Assembly (NCBI RefSeq): GCF_900176165.1 | Contig: NZ_FWWU01000003.1 | Location: 208,001-272,000 of the forward strand | Length of the DNA stretch: 64,000 nucleotides | Origin: Deinococcus hopiensis KR-140 | GTDB lineage: Bacteria; Deinococcota; Deinococci; Deinococcales; Deinococcaceae | Direction: 5' to 3' | Shown: in pieces, positions 20,379 to 28,708 of the stretch | How positions within the stretch are numbered: the first letter of the stretch is position 1 | How the letters are laid out: each line of letters begins with the position of its first letter | Program-made: the position numbers and the translations under genes | The notes under the pieces: generated by a model | What the model was told of the DNA's origin: nothing | Seen by the model: only the letters and a program-made list of their open reading frames with translations | Database searches by the model: none

Positions 20379-20434
20379 AGCCCTCAGCGTTCGGCCATCC
20401 GCCTTTTGCTTTCAGCCCCCTTAAGGAGTTCAAG

Positions 20435-21040
20435 ATGCGTTTTTCCAAGATCAACCCGGCCCTGCTCGCCCTGCCCTTCGCCCTGACCCTCGCCAGCGCC
20501 CAGCAGGGTGGCGGGGGAACGGGAACGGGGCAGCGCCAGATGACGCCCGAGATGCGGGCCCGCATGGCGCAGATGCGGCCCATCATCGACCTCTCGCAGA
20601 CGGTGCGGCTGCTCCCCGAGCTGGAGAAGAATAAGACCACGGCCGTCACGAAGGCCCAGGCCAAGAGTCTGCTCACCATCCTGACCGCCCTGCAAAAGGC
20701 GAGCGCCGTGCAGCCGAACGACGCGAAGAAATACCTGGCGCAGATCGAGGACAAGATCCTGACCGACAAGCAGCTCACGGCGATGGACACCCTGATGCTG
20801 AACGCCGAAAAGGAGCGGGCGGCGCAGCGGGCCAAGCGCCAGCAGGGCGGTCAGACGGGTCGGGCCCGCATTCCCGGGATTCCCGGCGGTCTCCTGCCCG
20901 GCCAGGGTGGACAGCGTCAGGGCGGCCAGAACGGTCAGGGTCAGAACGGACAGGGACAGCCCGGCCAGTTCAACCCCTTCAAGGGAGGGCGTGGGTCCGA
21001 CGAGCTGAAAGCGTACATCTCGGTGTTGCAAAAGAAGTAG
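20435..21040 (+). CDS. Secreted Gln/Gly-rich protein at end of efflux operon
   Basis: This 201-residue protein is read from the ATG at 20435, which has AAGGAG seven bases upstream; the in-frame upstream start is less likely. A signal peptide (LLALPFALTLASAQQ) leads to a helical domain (QMTPEMRARMAQMRPIIDLSQTV to TDKQLTAMDTLMLNAEKERAAQ). A low-complexity tail follows with repeated GQNGQGQ units, then a final helix DELKAYISVLQKK. It has no recognised family. Its place behind the pump genes suggests a periplasmic helper or sensor of the pump substrate. Function is open. Confidence 0.7.
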   Translation: MRFSKINPALLALPFALTLASAQQGGGGTGTGQRQMTPEMRARMAQMRPIIDLSQTVRLLPELEKNKTTAVTKAQAKSLLTILTALQKASAVQPNDAKKYLAQIEDKILTDKQLTAMDTLMLNAEKERAAQRAKRQQGGQTGRARIPGIPGGLLPGQGGQRQGGQNGQGQNGQGQPGQFNPFKGGRGSDELKAYISVLQKK

Positions 21041-21050
21041 TGGCGGCAAA

Positions 21051-21090
21051 GGCCAGGGCCAGCGGAGAAAGCGTCCCGCTGGCCCTGGCC
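21051..21090. terminator. Strong bidirectional stem-loop between convergent operons
   Basis: GGCCAGGGCCAGCGG (21051-21065) pairs perfectly over 15 bp with its complement at 21076-21090 around a 10-base loop. It starts 11 bases after the efflux operon stop and lies 16 bases from the convergent SIS deaminase gene. The T tract is poor, as is common in high-GC genomes. Confidence 0.75.
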
Positions 21091-21105
21091 TTGTGCGCCG
21101 TGTTG

Positions 21106-22164
21106 CTACCGCGTGCGCGTGACCTTGCTCAGGAGGGGCGGCTGATCGGGATTGAGACCTTTGTGAAGCGCGAGGTGGGCGGCGAACAGGTAAAAGGCCA
21201 GGGCGCTGGGCACCGGATCGGTCAGGGCGTGGCCGGTTCCCGGCGTGTGCAGGGTGCTGCCCGCCGCCGGGCCGAGGGTCCTGAGGTCCGCGCCGCCCGA
21301 TTGCAACTCTGCGTAGGCCGAGGCCGCCGCGTCCGCCGCTGCGTCGCTGGGCGCGAAACCCAGCAGGGGCACCCCCTCGGCGAGGAGGCGCTTGGGACCG
21401 TGGCTGAACTCGGCGGCGGAATACGCCTCGGCGTGAATGCCGCACGTCTCCTTGAGTTTCAGCGCTGCCTCCTGCGCCACGCCGAAGTGCAGGCCCCGCG
21501 CAAGCACAAGCAGGTTTTCCGCGAAGCGGTAGCGCTCGGCCAAGCTTTGCGCCGACTCTTCCAACCCCAGCGTGGCCTCCAGCGCGGCGGGCAGGGCCTC
21601 GAGCGCGTCGGTGAGCGCGGCGTCTCCCGTGAGCTCCGCGATCACCGGCAACAGGGCGGTCAGGCTGGCAAGGTAACTCTTGGTGGCCGCCACCGCCCGC
21701 TCCTCGCCGCAGCGCAGCGGCAACACGAACTCCGCCTCCCGCGAGAGGTCGCTGCCTTCCACATTCACCAGCGCCACCGTCAGGGCCCCGCCCTCCCGCG
21801 CCATCCGGACGTTCTCCACCACGTCCGGGCTGGCCCCCGACTGCGACACGGCGATCACGAGCGCGCCGCGCAGGTCCAGATTCGCGCCGTACAGGGTATG
21901 CACGCTGGGCCCCAGGCTGGCGACGGGCAGCGCGAGGTGGGTTTCGAGGGCGTATTTCAGGACTGTGCAGGCGTGGTCGCTGCTGCCGCGCGCCACCGTG
22001 ACGGCGTAGAGGGGACGGCGCTCCCGCAGGGCGGCCACCAGCGCCGAGACGGTGGCGGCGTTCTCCGTGAGCTGGCGGCGCACGACGTCAGGCGCCTCGC
22101 GGGCTTCTTGCAGCATCAGGGGAGCGGCTTTCGGAATGGCGGACGTCAGGGGGTCAAGGTTCAT
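21106..22164 (-). CDS. SIS-domain glucosamine-6-phosphate deaminase/isomerase (NagB-II type)
   Basis: The 352-residue protein begins at the ATG at 22164, overlapping the nagA stop by four bases (ATGA). It has two SIS domains like the isomerase half of GlmS: RGSSDHACTVLKYALE, IAVSQSGASPDVVE and GEERAVAATKSYLA in the first, then LARGLHFGVAQEAALKLKETCGIHAEAYSAAEFSHGP in the second. It lacks the glutaminase domain. That makes it a NagB-II/AgaS-type enzyme converting glucosamine-6-phosphate to fructose-6-phosphate and ammonia, the step after NagA. The longer open frame extending into nagA is a shadow. Confidence 0.9.
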   Translation of the reverse strand: MNLDPLTSAIPKAAPLMLQEAREAPDVVRRQLTENAATVSALVAALRERRPLYAVTVARGSSDHACTVLKYALETHLALPVASLGPSVHTLYGANLDLRGALVIAVSQSGASPDVVENVRMAREGGALTVALVNVEGSDLSREAEFVLPLRCGEERAVAATKSYLASLTALLPVIAELTGDAALTDALEALPAALEATLGLEESAQSLAERYRFAENLLVLARGLHFGVAQEAALKLKETCGIHAEAYSAAEFSHGPKRLLAEGVPLLGFAPSDAAADAAASAYAELQSGGADLRTLGPAAGSTLHTPGTGHALTDPVPSALAFYLFAAHLALHKGLNPDQPPLLSKVTRTR

Positions 22165-23288
22165 GGTCGTTCCTCCAGGACGGGTTGGCCGCCCACATAC
22201 ACCTGCTGCACGTTCAGGTCCCGGTCCAGCACCGTCACGTCGGCGCGCAGCCCCACCTCCAGGCGGCCCCGGTCCTCCAGGCCCACAGAGGCGGCAGGTA
22301 CGCCGCTCAGCATGGCGCTCGCCTCGGGCAGCGGCAGGCCCAGCGCCACAGCGTTTCTCAGGGCCGCGTCCATCGTCAGCACGCTTCCGGCCAGTGTGCC
22401 GTCGGCCAGCGTGGCCTTGCCGCCCCGCACCGTGACGTGCTGCCCGCCGAGTTCGCTCTCGCCGTCGCCCATTCCGGCGGCGCGCATGGCGTCGGTGATG
22501 ATCAGCACGCGCCCGGGGGCCGCCGCCCGCGCCAGGTTCACGCTCACCGGGTGAACGTGGATGCCGTCGAGAATGATCTCCAAAAAGGCCTGTGGGTCTG
22601 CCATCAGCGCCCCAGGCGGCCCGGGAAGCCGGCCCTCTACCCCGCCCATCGCGTTGAAGAGGTGGGTGGCGCAGCCCCGCCCGCCCGCGGCGTGAACCCG
22701 GTTGAGCAGCGCCGCGACCGTCTCCGCGTCTGCCCGCGTGTGCCCGAGGCCCACCCGCACCCCCGCAGCCACAAAGGCGAGCGCCGCCGCCTCCGCGCCT
22801 GGTAACTCTGGGGCGAGCGTGACTGCCCGGACCACGCCCGCCTCCAGCACCTGCGCCACCCGCTCGGGCGTCGGGTCCACCGCGTGGGGAGGCTGTGCTC
22901 CCAGCCGTCCCGGGCTGATAAAGGGCCCTTCGAGGTGCGCGCCCACGATGTCTGCCCCACCGGGAACGCCCCCGGCGTCCATCACCTCGCGTACCCCCCA
23001 TAGCGCGCCCAGCACCCGCGCCCACTCGTGCGTGATCGTGGTGGGCAGCAGCGTGGTGGTGCCGCGCTGCGCGTGCAGGCGCGCCAGGGTCCGCACCCCC
23101 TCCGGGCCGTCCATCGCGTCTCCGCCCCCGCCGCCATGCACGTGGGTGTCCACGAAGCCGGGCAGCAGGAACACGCCCTCCGGGGCCGAGTCTTCGGCCG
23201 TCACGGCCTCCAGGTGTGTGCCGAACGCCACCCGGCCGGGCCGCACACCCTCCGGCAAGACGAGTTGCCCCCGGAGCGTGCGCGTCAC
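22161..23288 (-). CDS. nagA: N-acetylglucosamine-6-phosphate deacetylase
   Basis: This 375-residue amidohydrolase has the NagA signatures: LPGFVDTHVHGGGGGD at the first metal site, AHLEGPF, GHTRADAE, ATHLFNAMGG and the catalytic ITDAM. The GTG start lacks its own good ribosome site and overlaps the stop of a 14-codon reading frame with a strong one (see 23285-23329). It removes acetate from GlcNAc-6-P; the SIS enzyme encoded next completes conversion to fructose-6-P. The rpiR1 gene lies 88 bases upstream, so the three genes form one operon for amino-sugar use. Confidence 0.93.
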   Translation of the reverse strand: MTRTLRGQLVLPEGVRPGRVAFGTHLEAVTAEDSAPEGVFLLPGFVDTHVHGGGGGDAMDGPEGVRTLARLHAQRGTTTLLPTTITHEWARVLGALWGVREVMDAGGVPGGADIVGAHLEGPFISPGRLGAQPPHAVDPTPERVAQVLEAGVVRAVTLAPELPGAEAAALAFVAAGVRVGLGHTRADAETVAALLNRVHAAGGRGCATHLFNAMGGVEGRLPGPPGALMADPQAFLEIILDGIHVHPVSVNLARAAAPGRVLIITDAMRAAGMGDGESELGGQHVTVRGGKATLADGTLAGSVLTMDAALRNAVALGLPLPEASAMLSGVPAASVGLEDRGRLEVGLRADVTVLDRDLNVQQVYVGGQPVLEERP

Positions 23289-23329
23289 GCGAGGACCGCC
23301 GGGGTGGCGCTGAGGAAAACGGAAACCAT
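23285..23329 (-). CDS. 14-codon reading frame coupled to nagA
   Basis: An ATG at 23329 with AGGAG six bases upstream encodes MVSVFLSATPAVLA and stops at a TGA overlapping the nagA GTG (GTGA). It could be a leader peptide that couples translation into nagA. Alternatively, a single-base change could have cut off a true N terminus. Nothing shows which is correct. Confidence 0.35.
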   Translation of the reverse strand: MVSVFLSATPAVLA

Positions 23330-23376
23330 ATCCTGCTCCTTTGCTGAGCGCTGACCGCCGAACGCCAAGCGCTCCA

Positions 23377-24279
23377 TCAGTACTTCTTCTCCACCACAGA
23401 CTCTGCAGTTTCGCGCAGCAGGGCGTCGGCTCCCGGCAACCGGGGCAGCAGCGTGAGGTAGAGCGCCTCGATAATCAGGACCTGGCTGACCAGACTGCTG
23501 ATCGCGCCCCCCGCGAGGGGCGCTTCCGGACTCGCGGTGGACAGCACCTCGCGGGCGTAGCGCGTGACCGGCGACGAGGCGCGGTGCGTGACCGCCACCG
23601 TGAAGGCCCCCCGCGCGGCGGCGAGCTTGAGGGTCTGCACCGTGTCGATGGTGCTGCCCGAACGCGTCAGTCCGATGACCACGCCCCCCGTCCGCTGGGT
23701 GGCGGCGGCCACCGCCGCGAGGTGCGGGTCGGTGTGGGCGATGGCCATCACGCCCACCCGCGCGAGCTTGTTTGCCAGAAACTGCGCCGAGAGCCCGCTG
23801 TTGCTCTGCCCCGCCACGTCGACCCGGCGCGCATCGGCGATGGCCGCCGCCACCCGTTCCAGCGCGGCCGGGTCGACCAGGTGGCGGGTCCCCTGTACGG
23901 CCTGGGTGACCTGATGGGCGGCCAGCGACAGGGGATCGGTCTCCCCCACTGCCGTCTCCCCCACCGACGTCAGGACGTCTCCCGACAGCGCGATCTTAAA
24001 GGCGTGAAAGCCGGAAAAGCCCAGGCGGCGGCACAGCCGCGTGACGGTGCTCTCCACCACCCCCGCCGCCGTCGCCAGTTCGGTGATGGTCTGGTAGATC
24101 ACTTCCTCCGGGTGCGCGTTGACGTACGCCGCCACCCGGCCCAGGGTGGGCGGCAGCTGCGCCTGTTCGGCCATCAGGCGGCTCAGGGCACTTGGCCTGC
24201 CATTGCCAGTCCGGGTGGCGGCCTGGGTCCCGCTGGGTTTGGAAGTAGGGGTAGGCGGCGAAACGAACAGATCGGTCAA
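23377..24279 (-). CDS. RpiR/MurR-family regulator 1 (amino-sugar operon)
   Basis: I choose the TTG at 24279 (LTDLFVSPPTP) because GGAGG lies seven bases upstream; the product has 300 residues. The helix-turn-helix is ITELATAAGVVESTVTRLCRRLGF and the SIS sensor domain has VIGLTRSGSTIDT. The C terminus, ETAESVVEKKY, is shared almost exactly with the regulator at 61391-62245. It would sense a phosphorylated amino sugar and control the downstream nagA and deaminase genes and its own promoter, which has the same bipartite element as the second regulator. Confidence 0.88.
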   Translation of the reverse strand: MTDLFVSPPTPTSKPSGTQAATRTGNGRPSALSRLMAEQAQLPPTLGRVAAYVNAHPEEVIYQTITELATAAGVVESTVTRLCRRLGFSGFHAFKIALSGDVLTSVGETAVGETDPLSLAAHQVTQAVQGTRHLVDPAALERVAAAIADARRVDVAGQSNSGLSAQFLANKLARVGVMAIAHTDPHLAAVAAATQRTGGVVIGLTRSGSTIDTVQTLKLAAARGAFTVAVTHRASSPVTRYAREVLSTASPEAPLAGGAISSLVSQVLIIEALYLTLLPRLPGADALLRETAESVVEKKY

Positions 24280-24345
24280 GCGCGGACCTCCAGAGCAGGA
24301 TGCTCCCGGCGGATGACCTGTCTGGAAACCGTCTGGGATGGCTTC

Positions 24346-24398
24346 AGAGTAGGAATGAAAATAATTTCTGTCAAGTGGCTTGTGGATGCAATTCTTTT
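24346..24398 (-). promoter_or_regulatory. rpiR1-nagA promoter with shared bipartite element
   Basis: On the minus strand, TTGACA (24374-24369) and TACTCT (24351-24346) are 17 bp apart, a good sigma-70-type pair. The -35 lies within a conserved block, ATTTCTGTCAAG (24364-24375) and GCAATTCTTTT (24388-24398) on the plus strand, 12 bases apart. The same two blocks with the same gap precede the second rpiR gene at 62291-62325. GAAA-N4-TTTC (24357-24368) overlaps the spacer and is a candidate operator. Confidence 0.65.
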
Positions 24399-24456
24399 GC
24401 GGCAATGCCGAAACTGCTTGCGTCCTGCGCTCCTGCTTTCCAGATTTCGGGCGCAC

Positions 24457-24477
24457 TATTACGCTATAAACGTAATA
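24457..24477. repeat. Inverted repeat TATTACG/CGTAATA
   Basis: TATTACG (24457-24463) and CGTAATA (24471-24477) form a perfect 7-bp inverted repeat with a 7-base spacer CTATAAA. It sits 60 bases upstream of the rpiR1 promoter in an otherwise gene-free gap of about 400 bases. A regulator site is possible. Confidence 0.4.
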
Positions 24478-24621
24478 AGTCCTTTGTCCTCAGGGCTTGG
24501 CGCTCCGGGAAAACCCGGGGTCGAAAACTGTCAGGAAAAAACCGAAAGAACCCTTCGTCACCTGCGCAGGTAGGCGCGCCCGCGGTGTTCACGGTTCTCG
24601 TCTCCTTAAGGTGATGAAAGG

Positions 24622-24659
24622 CCGGGCAGAACAACGCGCTTCAGCGTTGTTCTGCCCGG
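24622..24659 (-). terminator. Terminator after the aldo/keto reductase gene
   Basis: CCGGGCAGAACAACGC (24622-24637) pairs perfectly with GCGTTGTTCTGCCCGG (24644-24659) around a 6-base loop. It lies 18 bases past the aldo/keto reductase stop on the minus strand and is followed by CTTTCATC. Confidence 0.75.
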
Positions 24660-24677
24660 GGGATGCGATCCGTAGGC

Positions 24678-25649
24678 CTACCAGGCGTAGGCCTCTGGGG
24701 CCTGGCCGCCGGGACCGGGCCAAATGGCGTCCAGGGCTTCGAGCGTTTGCGCAGACAGCGTGATGTCCAGCGCACGCACGTTTTCCTCCAGCTGCTCCAG
24801 GGTACGCGGACCGATGATGGGGGCCGTGACCGCCGGACGACTCAGGAGCCAGGCGAGCGCCACATCTGCGGGCCGCTCGCCCAGGTCGCGGCACAGGTCT
24901 TCGTAGCGCTCCAGCTGCGAACGGTGCTTCTCGATCTGGCCCTGCATCCGTTCGCTGGCGCGCCGGCCCTCACTGACTTTTTGCAGCACGCCGCCGAGCA
25001 GGCCGCCGCCGAGGGGACTCCACGGAATCAACCCCACCCCGAACGCCTGACAGGCGGGGATCACTTCCAGTTCGATCATGCGGGCATTGAGGTTGTACAG
25101 GCTCTGTTCGGACACCAGGCCCACGAAGTGCCTCGCCTGCGCGAGGGTGTTGGCCTGGGCGATATTCCAGCCCGCGAAGTTGCTCGACCCCACGTACAGC
25201 ACCATGCCCTGCGCGACCAGCCATTCCATCGCCTGCCACACCTCTTCCCAGGGCGTGGCGCGGTCGATGTGGTGCATCTGGTAGAGGTCGATATGGTCGG
25301 TCTTGAGACGCCGCAGGCTGTCCTCGCAGGCCCGCCGGATGTGATACGCGGAAAGCTTCTGGTCGTTGGGCCCCTCGCCCATCTTGCCGTACACCTTGGT
25401 TGCCAGGACGATCTGGTCACGCTTGCCTGGATTTTTCTCCAGCCAGCGTCCGATAATTCCCTCGGTCACGCCCTCGCCCAGCTTCCAGCCGTACACGTCG
25501 GCGGTGTCGAAGAAGTTCAGTCCGAGGTCCAGGGCGCGGTCCATGATGCGGTACGAATCCTCTTCGGTGGTCTCGGGGCCGAAATTCATGGTGCCCAGGC
25601 AGAGCGGGCTCACCTGCAGGCCCGTGCGTCCAAGGTGGCGGTAGTCCAT
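24678..25649 (-). CDS. Aldo/keto reductase
   Basis: The 323-residue protein folds as an AKR barrel. The tetrad is visible as D48 and Y53 (FFDTADVYG), K85 (LATKVYGKMG) and a His at 126-127 (LYQMHHID). The NADPH-binding C-terminal part has PIIGPRTLEQLEENV. Its ATG is preceded by AGGAGGAA. It resembles the YajO/Tas/voltage-gated-channel-beta-like branch. An HxlR-type regulator is encoded 107 bases upstream on the same strand, suggesting response to reactive carbonyl or quinone stress. The physiological substrate is not evident. Confidence 0.92.
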   Translation of the reverse strand: MDYRHLGRTGLQVSPLCLGTMNFGPETTEEDSYRIMDRALDLGLNFFDTADVYGWKLGEGVTEGIIGRWLEKNPGKRDQIVLATKVYGKMGEGPNDQKLSAYHIRRACEDSLRRLKTDHIDLYQMHHIDRATPWEEVWQAMEWLVAQGMVLYVGSSNFAGWNIAQANTLAQARHFVGLVSEQSLYNLNARMIELEVIPACQAFGVGLIPWSPLGGGLLGGVLQKVSEGRRASERMQGQIEKHRSQLERYEDLCRDLGERPADVALAWLLSRPAVTAPIIGPRTLEQLEENVRALDITLSAQTLEALDAIWPGPGGQAPEAYAW

Positions 25650-25756
25650 GGGGTTCCTCCTTCTGTTCTGGCTGACCCTACGCTCCGGCCCCCCGTCTCA
25701 ACCCGGCGTCAGCGCACTTTCTGAAGGCACTCCCGCCTCTCTGGAGGCGCTGCTCA

Positions 25757-26131
25757 TCAAGCGTGCGCCGCAGCAGCAGGCCTCTCCGCGCGCATCTGCC
25801 CATACGCCTGTCCCCAGGCAAACATGGCCTGGATGATCGGCTCCAGGCTCTGGCCCAGCTTGGTCAACGAGTACTCGACCCGGGGCGGTACCTCGGGGTA
25901 GACCTCGCGGTGCACCAGGCCGTCTGCCTCCAGCTCACGGAGTTGCAGGGTCAGCATGCGCTGGGTCACACCGCCCAGCTTGCGCTGCAGCTCGGAAAAA
26001 CGCAGCGGTCCACCGAGCAGGTGGTACAGGGCCACGGTCTTCCACTTGCCGCCGATCAGGTCCACCGTGGTGGTTACCGCGCAGCCGTGGACGCAGTTGT
26101 TCGGCGCGCGGCGCTTTCGGGATTGGGTCAT
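25757..26131 (-). CDS. HxlR-family regulator
   Basis: This is a 124-residue winged-helix protein read from the ATG at 26131. The HxlR pattern is clear: NNCVHGCAVTTTVDLIGGKWKTVALYHLLGGPLRFSELQRKLGGVTQRMLTLQLRELEADGLVHREVYPEVPPRVEYSLT. The N-terminal cysteines (NNCVHGC) are of the sort used for redox or quinone sensing in this family (YodB, CatR, HypR). It is divergent from an oxidoreductase and upstream of the aldo/keto reductase, so it probably represses both. The 170-base divergent gap contains GTAT (26153) and ATAC (26172), a possible half-site pair. Confidence 0.92.
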   Translation of the reverse strand: MTQSRKRRAPNNCVHGCAVTTTVDLIGGKWKTVALYHLLGGPLRFSELQRKLGGVTQRMLTLQLRELEADGLVHREVYPEVPPRVEYSLTKLGQSLEPIIQAMFAWGQAYGQMRAERPAAAAHA

Positions 26132-26303
26132 GGCCACAGCCTAAGGGGGTCAGTATAAAAAAGGGAAGTTCATACCTCTTGTGTGCGTACTTGCGCGGGG
26201 AGAACTGCCCACCTAGACTCCCGGCAGACGGGTCGGGAGGTGAAGTCCAGATTGATTTTCGCCTTCAGGCACGTCGTTTTTCCAAACAGAAACGAGGAGA
26301 CGC

Positions 26304-27230
26304 ATGCGAGCGATGATCATTCGGCAATACGGCCCCCCCGAGGTGCTCGAACCCACCGAGCTGCCTCTGCCCCAGCCTGCACCCGGCGAGGTGCGGGTGC
26401 AGGTTCACGCCGTGAGCATCAACCCGGTCGATTACAAACGCCGCCAGAACTGGGCGGGCCAGGCCCTGCCCGTCATTCTGGGCTGGGACGTTTCCGGCGT
26501 GGTGGACGCCCTGGGCGAGGGCGTAAAGGACTTTGCGGTGGGCGACGCGGTGTACGGCATGCTCCGCTTTCCACACGAGGGCCGCGCCTACGCCGAATAC
26601 GTGACGGCCCCGGTCACCGACATCGCGCTCAAGCCCGCCTCCCTCAGCCACGAGGAGGCTGCAGCGATGACGCTGGCTCCGCTCACGGCGTGGCAGGCTT
26701 TTGAGCGCATGGACCTGCGGGCGGGCCAGACGGTCCTGATCCACGCCGGGGCCGGGGGCGTGGGGCACTTTGCGGTGCAGCTTGCCCGGGCGCGAGGAGC
26801 GCGGGTGATCGCCACGGGCTCGGCCGCCAACCGCGACTTCATCCTGGGGCTGGGAGCGGATGAGGTGGTGGATTACCGCGCCCGCCCCTTCGAGGAGCAG
26901 GTCAGGAACGTCGACGCGGTGCTGGACACGGTGGGCGGCGACACCTTCACGCGCTCTTTCGGGGTGGTCCGGCCCGGTGGGTGGGTGGTCAGCATCGTGA
27001 CCCGCCCGACCGACGAGCACGCGGCACTCGCCCATGACCTCGGCGTCCGGGCGGAGTGGATTCTGGTGACGCCCTCGCGCGCACAACTGGAAGGGCTGTC
27101 CGCCCTGGCCGAGTCCGGACAGCTCAAACCGCACGTCAGCCAGACCTTTCCCCTGGCTGAGGTCACCGAGGCCCACAGGGCCCAGGCCACGGGGCGCAGC
27201 GTGGGGAAACTGGTCCTGACGGTGCGGTGA
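26304..27230 (+). CDS. Zinc-independent NADP alcohol dehydrogenase / quinone oxidoreductase
   Basis: This 308-residue member of the medium-chain dehydrogenase family has a GroES-like N-terminal domain (MIIRQYGPPEVLEPTELPLP; VSINPVDYKRR) and a Rossmann domain with the nucleotide loop HAGAGGVGHFAVQLARARGARV. The cysteines and histidines for zinc are absent, placing it with quinone oxidoreductases. The ATG has GAGGAG nearby. It is divergent from the HxlR gene, consistent with induction by quinones or electrophiles. The C-terminal PLAEVTEAHRAQATGRSVGKLVLTV is typical. Confidence 0.92.
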   Translation: MRAMIIRQYGPPEVLEPTELPLPQPAPGEVRVQVHAVSINPVDYKRRQNWAGQALPVILGWDVSGVVDALGEGVKDFAVGDAVYGMLRFPHEGRAYAEYVTAPVTDIALKPASLSHEEAAAMTLAPLTAWQAFERMDLRAGQTVLIHAGAGGVGHFAVQLARARGARVIATGSAANRDFILGLGADEVVDYRARPFEEQVRNVDAVLDTVGGDTFTRSFGVVRPGGWVVSIVTRPTDEHAALAHDLGVRAEWILVTPSRAQLEGLSALAESGQLKPHVSQTFPLAEVTEAHRAQATGRSVGKLVLTVR

Positions 27231-27256
27231 CCACCCAGCGTTGACCCCGGGCTCCC

Positions 27257-27661
27257 CTACTGCGTGCGGTTATCAGCGGCGGGCAGCTTGAGGAATCCGG
27301 CCGAATCCCTGCCGCCACGCTGCGCACGGAACCCAGGCCAGAGGGGCATGACGGCGAGGCACTCGCCGCGCCCGGTGAACAGCCGAACGGGAGAGGACTC
27401 CGCGTGGGGAACCGCACCGCTGGGCCCCTGGGTCACCCACCGTCCGACCGCCGCGGCGGCGCGCAGGGCGCAGGTCCGGGAGTCGGTGGGGGCAGAGGTG
27501 GGGAGCGGGAGCGGCGCGACCGTCACGATCTGGATCTGGGCGGCCGGAACGTCTCCGGGGCGCAGGCCGGTGGGCATCAGGGGCGTGACCTGCGCACAGG
27601 CCACGCCTCCCCACAGGACGGCCACAATCTGGGCCGTTCGCAGCAGGCGTGAGGGGTTCAT
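27257..27661 (-). CDS. Small secreted protein, no known family
   Basis: The 134-residue product has an N-terminal hydrophobic segment (RTAQIVAVLWGGVACAQ) with a signal peptidase site after Ala-Cys-Ala. The mature part has two cysteines (RTCALRAAAAV and RGECLAVM) about 38 residues apart, which could form a disulfide bond. It ends 26 bases from the convergent oxidoreductase. I recognise no domain. The coding frame looks real because the signal peptide is well formed, but there is no supporting neighbour. Confidence 0.55.
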   Translation of the reverse strand: MNPSRLLRTAQIVAVLWGGVACAQVTPLMPTGLRPGDVPAAQIQIVTVAPLPLPTSAPTDSRTCALRAAAAVGRWVTQGPSGAVPHAESSPVRLFTGRGECLAVMPLWPGFRAQRGGRDSAGFLKLPAADNRTQ

Positions 27662-27783
27662 GCCCCAGTGTGGCGCGGCGGACCCTCTCGCCGGTACGGG
27701 CGGGCCTTGAGCTGCCCCACAAACTCCCTTGAGGTTGGGAACAGGAGAATCACAGGATCAGCGGCGGCGCGCTGACCCCCCCG

Positions 27784-28237
27784 TTGCCGTTTTTCCACAT
27801 TTGCGGCCCCACCAACGTGAACGGAGCGTTACCCTGCACCCCGCGTCCCTCCCAGGAGTTCGCACGAGGAGCCTCCTTGGAAACGGTCACCATCGCGGGC
27901 GATTACCTGTACAAGCGGGATCTTCAGGCCAGGACCTATGACCTCGACGCCTTCCTGAAGGCCCGCATCTCCAATACCGGAGCGTTGGCGGCGGAGGGCG
28001 CGCAGATCATGTTCTGGTGCGCCGACGGGTACGCGCCCATCGCCAAGCTCAGCGACGTGCTGGGACAGGGGGCCTGATCGGCCGTGGCCCGACGCGCCCT
28101 ACAAGGACGCGGTTCTGAAGGCCGGCGCCACCGGCAATTACGTGGTGTGGAGAAATGCCCACTCCCCGGCCAAGCCCCAACCATGGGGCGTCGAGACGGT
28201 ATACATCCTGCCGGGGGACGCGGCGATCAAGAAGTGA
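27784..28237 (+). pseudogene. Frameshifted small secreted/periplasmic-type domain gene
   Basis: The first frame (to 28077) encodes ETVTIAGDYLYKRDLQARTYDLDAFL and then FWCADGYAPIAKLSDVLGQG. The continuation, DAPYKDAVLKAGATGNYVVW and WGVETVYILPGDAAIKK, is in the +1 frame and stops at 28237. One extra G in the GGGGG run at 28068-28072 would join them. The pattern of a strand, a Trp-Cys-Ala-Asp-Gly-Tyr loop and a final VETVYI strand resembles molybdopterin-binding (sulfite-oxidase-like) domain proteins, but this is tentative. No signal peptide is seen at the N terminus, so the 5' end may be lost as well. It is either a pseudogene or a sequencing error. Confidence 0.5.
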
Positions 28238-28708
28238 CGGCACGCCGAGCGCGGCTTCGGCGGCGCCCTGCCGAATGGTCTGCACGCCGCTGATCACCGA
28301 GGACAGCGCGCCGGAGAGCGGCGCAGGGGACGGGGCAAGTGGGCGGGACGTCCCAAAAGACGTTTTTCTCATTGGCCCCCCGTTGCTTCCAGAACGCTCA
28401 CCGGACCGCCGGCAAGAAGGCCGGGGAGACTCGCAAAGCGGCGGGCCCCTCCGCCCCGGCAGGACGAGGACCGTTCCGGATTCGTGCCGTTCGGGCGGCC
28501 CTTCCCACCAGACTTCCGGCCGTCCTCGTCCTGCCGGAATCCCGGGGAATGCGCTCCGCCCCCGCTGCGGGTTGTGTTCCAGATACGGACTCCCGCCGCC
28601 GTTTACGAAATGATTCAATGCGGGCAGACCTGCAACGCTGCGAGGCAGAACAGTGGGTGCCGTCTTTGGCGTTGTCCCAGTTTGCCTGCTCTGCCGCCGG
28701 AACCCACC
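28238..28708. other. Gene-poor stretch of about 470 bases
   Basis: No reading frame here has a plausible start, ribosome site and protein character on either strand. The main structure is a long inverted repeat at 28456-28537, listed separately. Base composition is as high-GC as the surroundings. It may be debris from the frameshifted gene to its left or an unrecognised structured RNA. Confidence 0.5.
28456..28537. repeat. 16-bp perfect inverted repeat with 50-base loop
   Basis: CCGGCAGGACGAGGAC (28456-28471) is the exact complement of GTCCTCGTCCTGCCGG (28522-28537). The arms are long for chance in an 80-base stretch, and the loop is itself GC-rich. It could be a structured RNA, a remnant of a mobile element end pair, or a terminator. 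Confidence 0.55.

Noticed and set aside
22165..23025. N-terminal extension of the SIS deaminase reading frame into nagA
   Set aside because: The extension is Arg/Gly-rich and lies over the nagA coding frame; the ATGA junction at 22164 is the natural start.
24457..24477. Inverted repeat considered as an intrinsic terminator
   Set aside because: The arms are AT-rich with only 7 bp and no T tract, and no gene ends near it; kept as a possible operator only.
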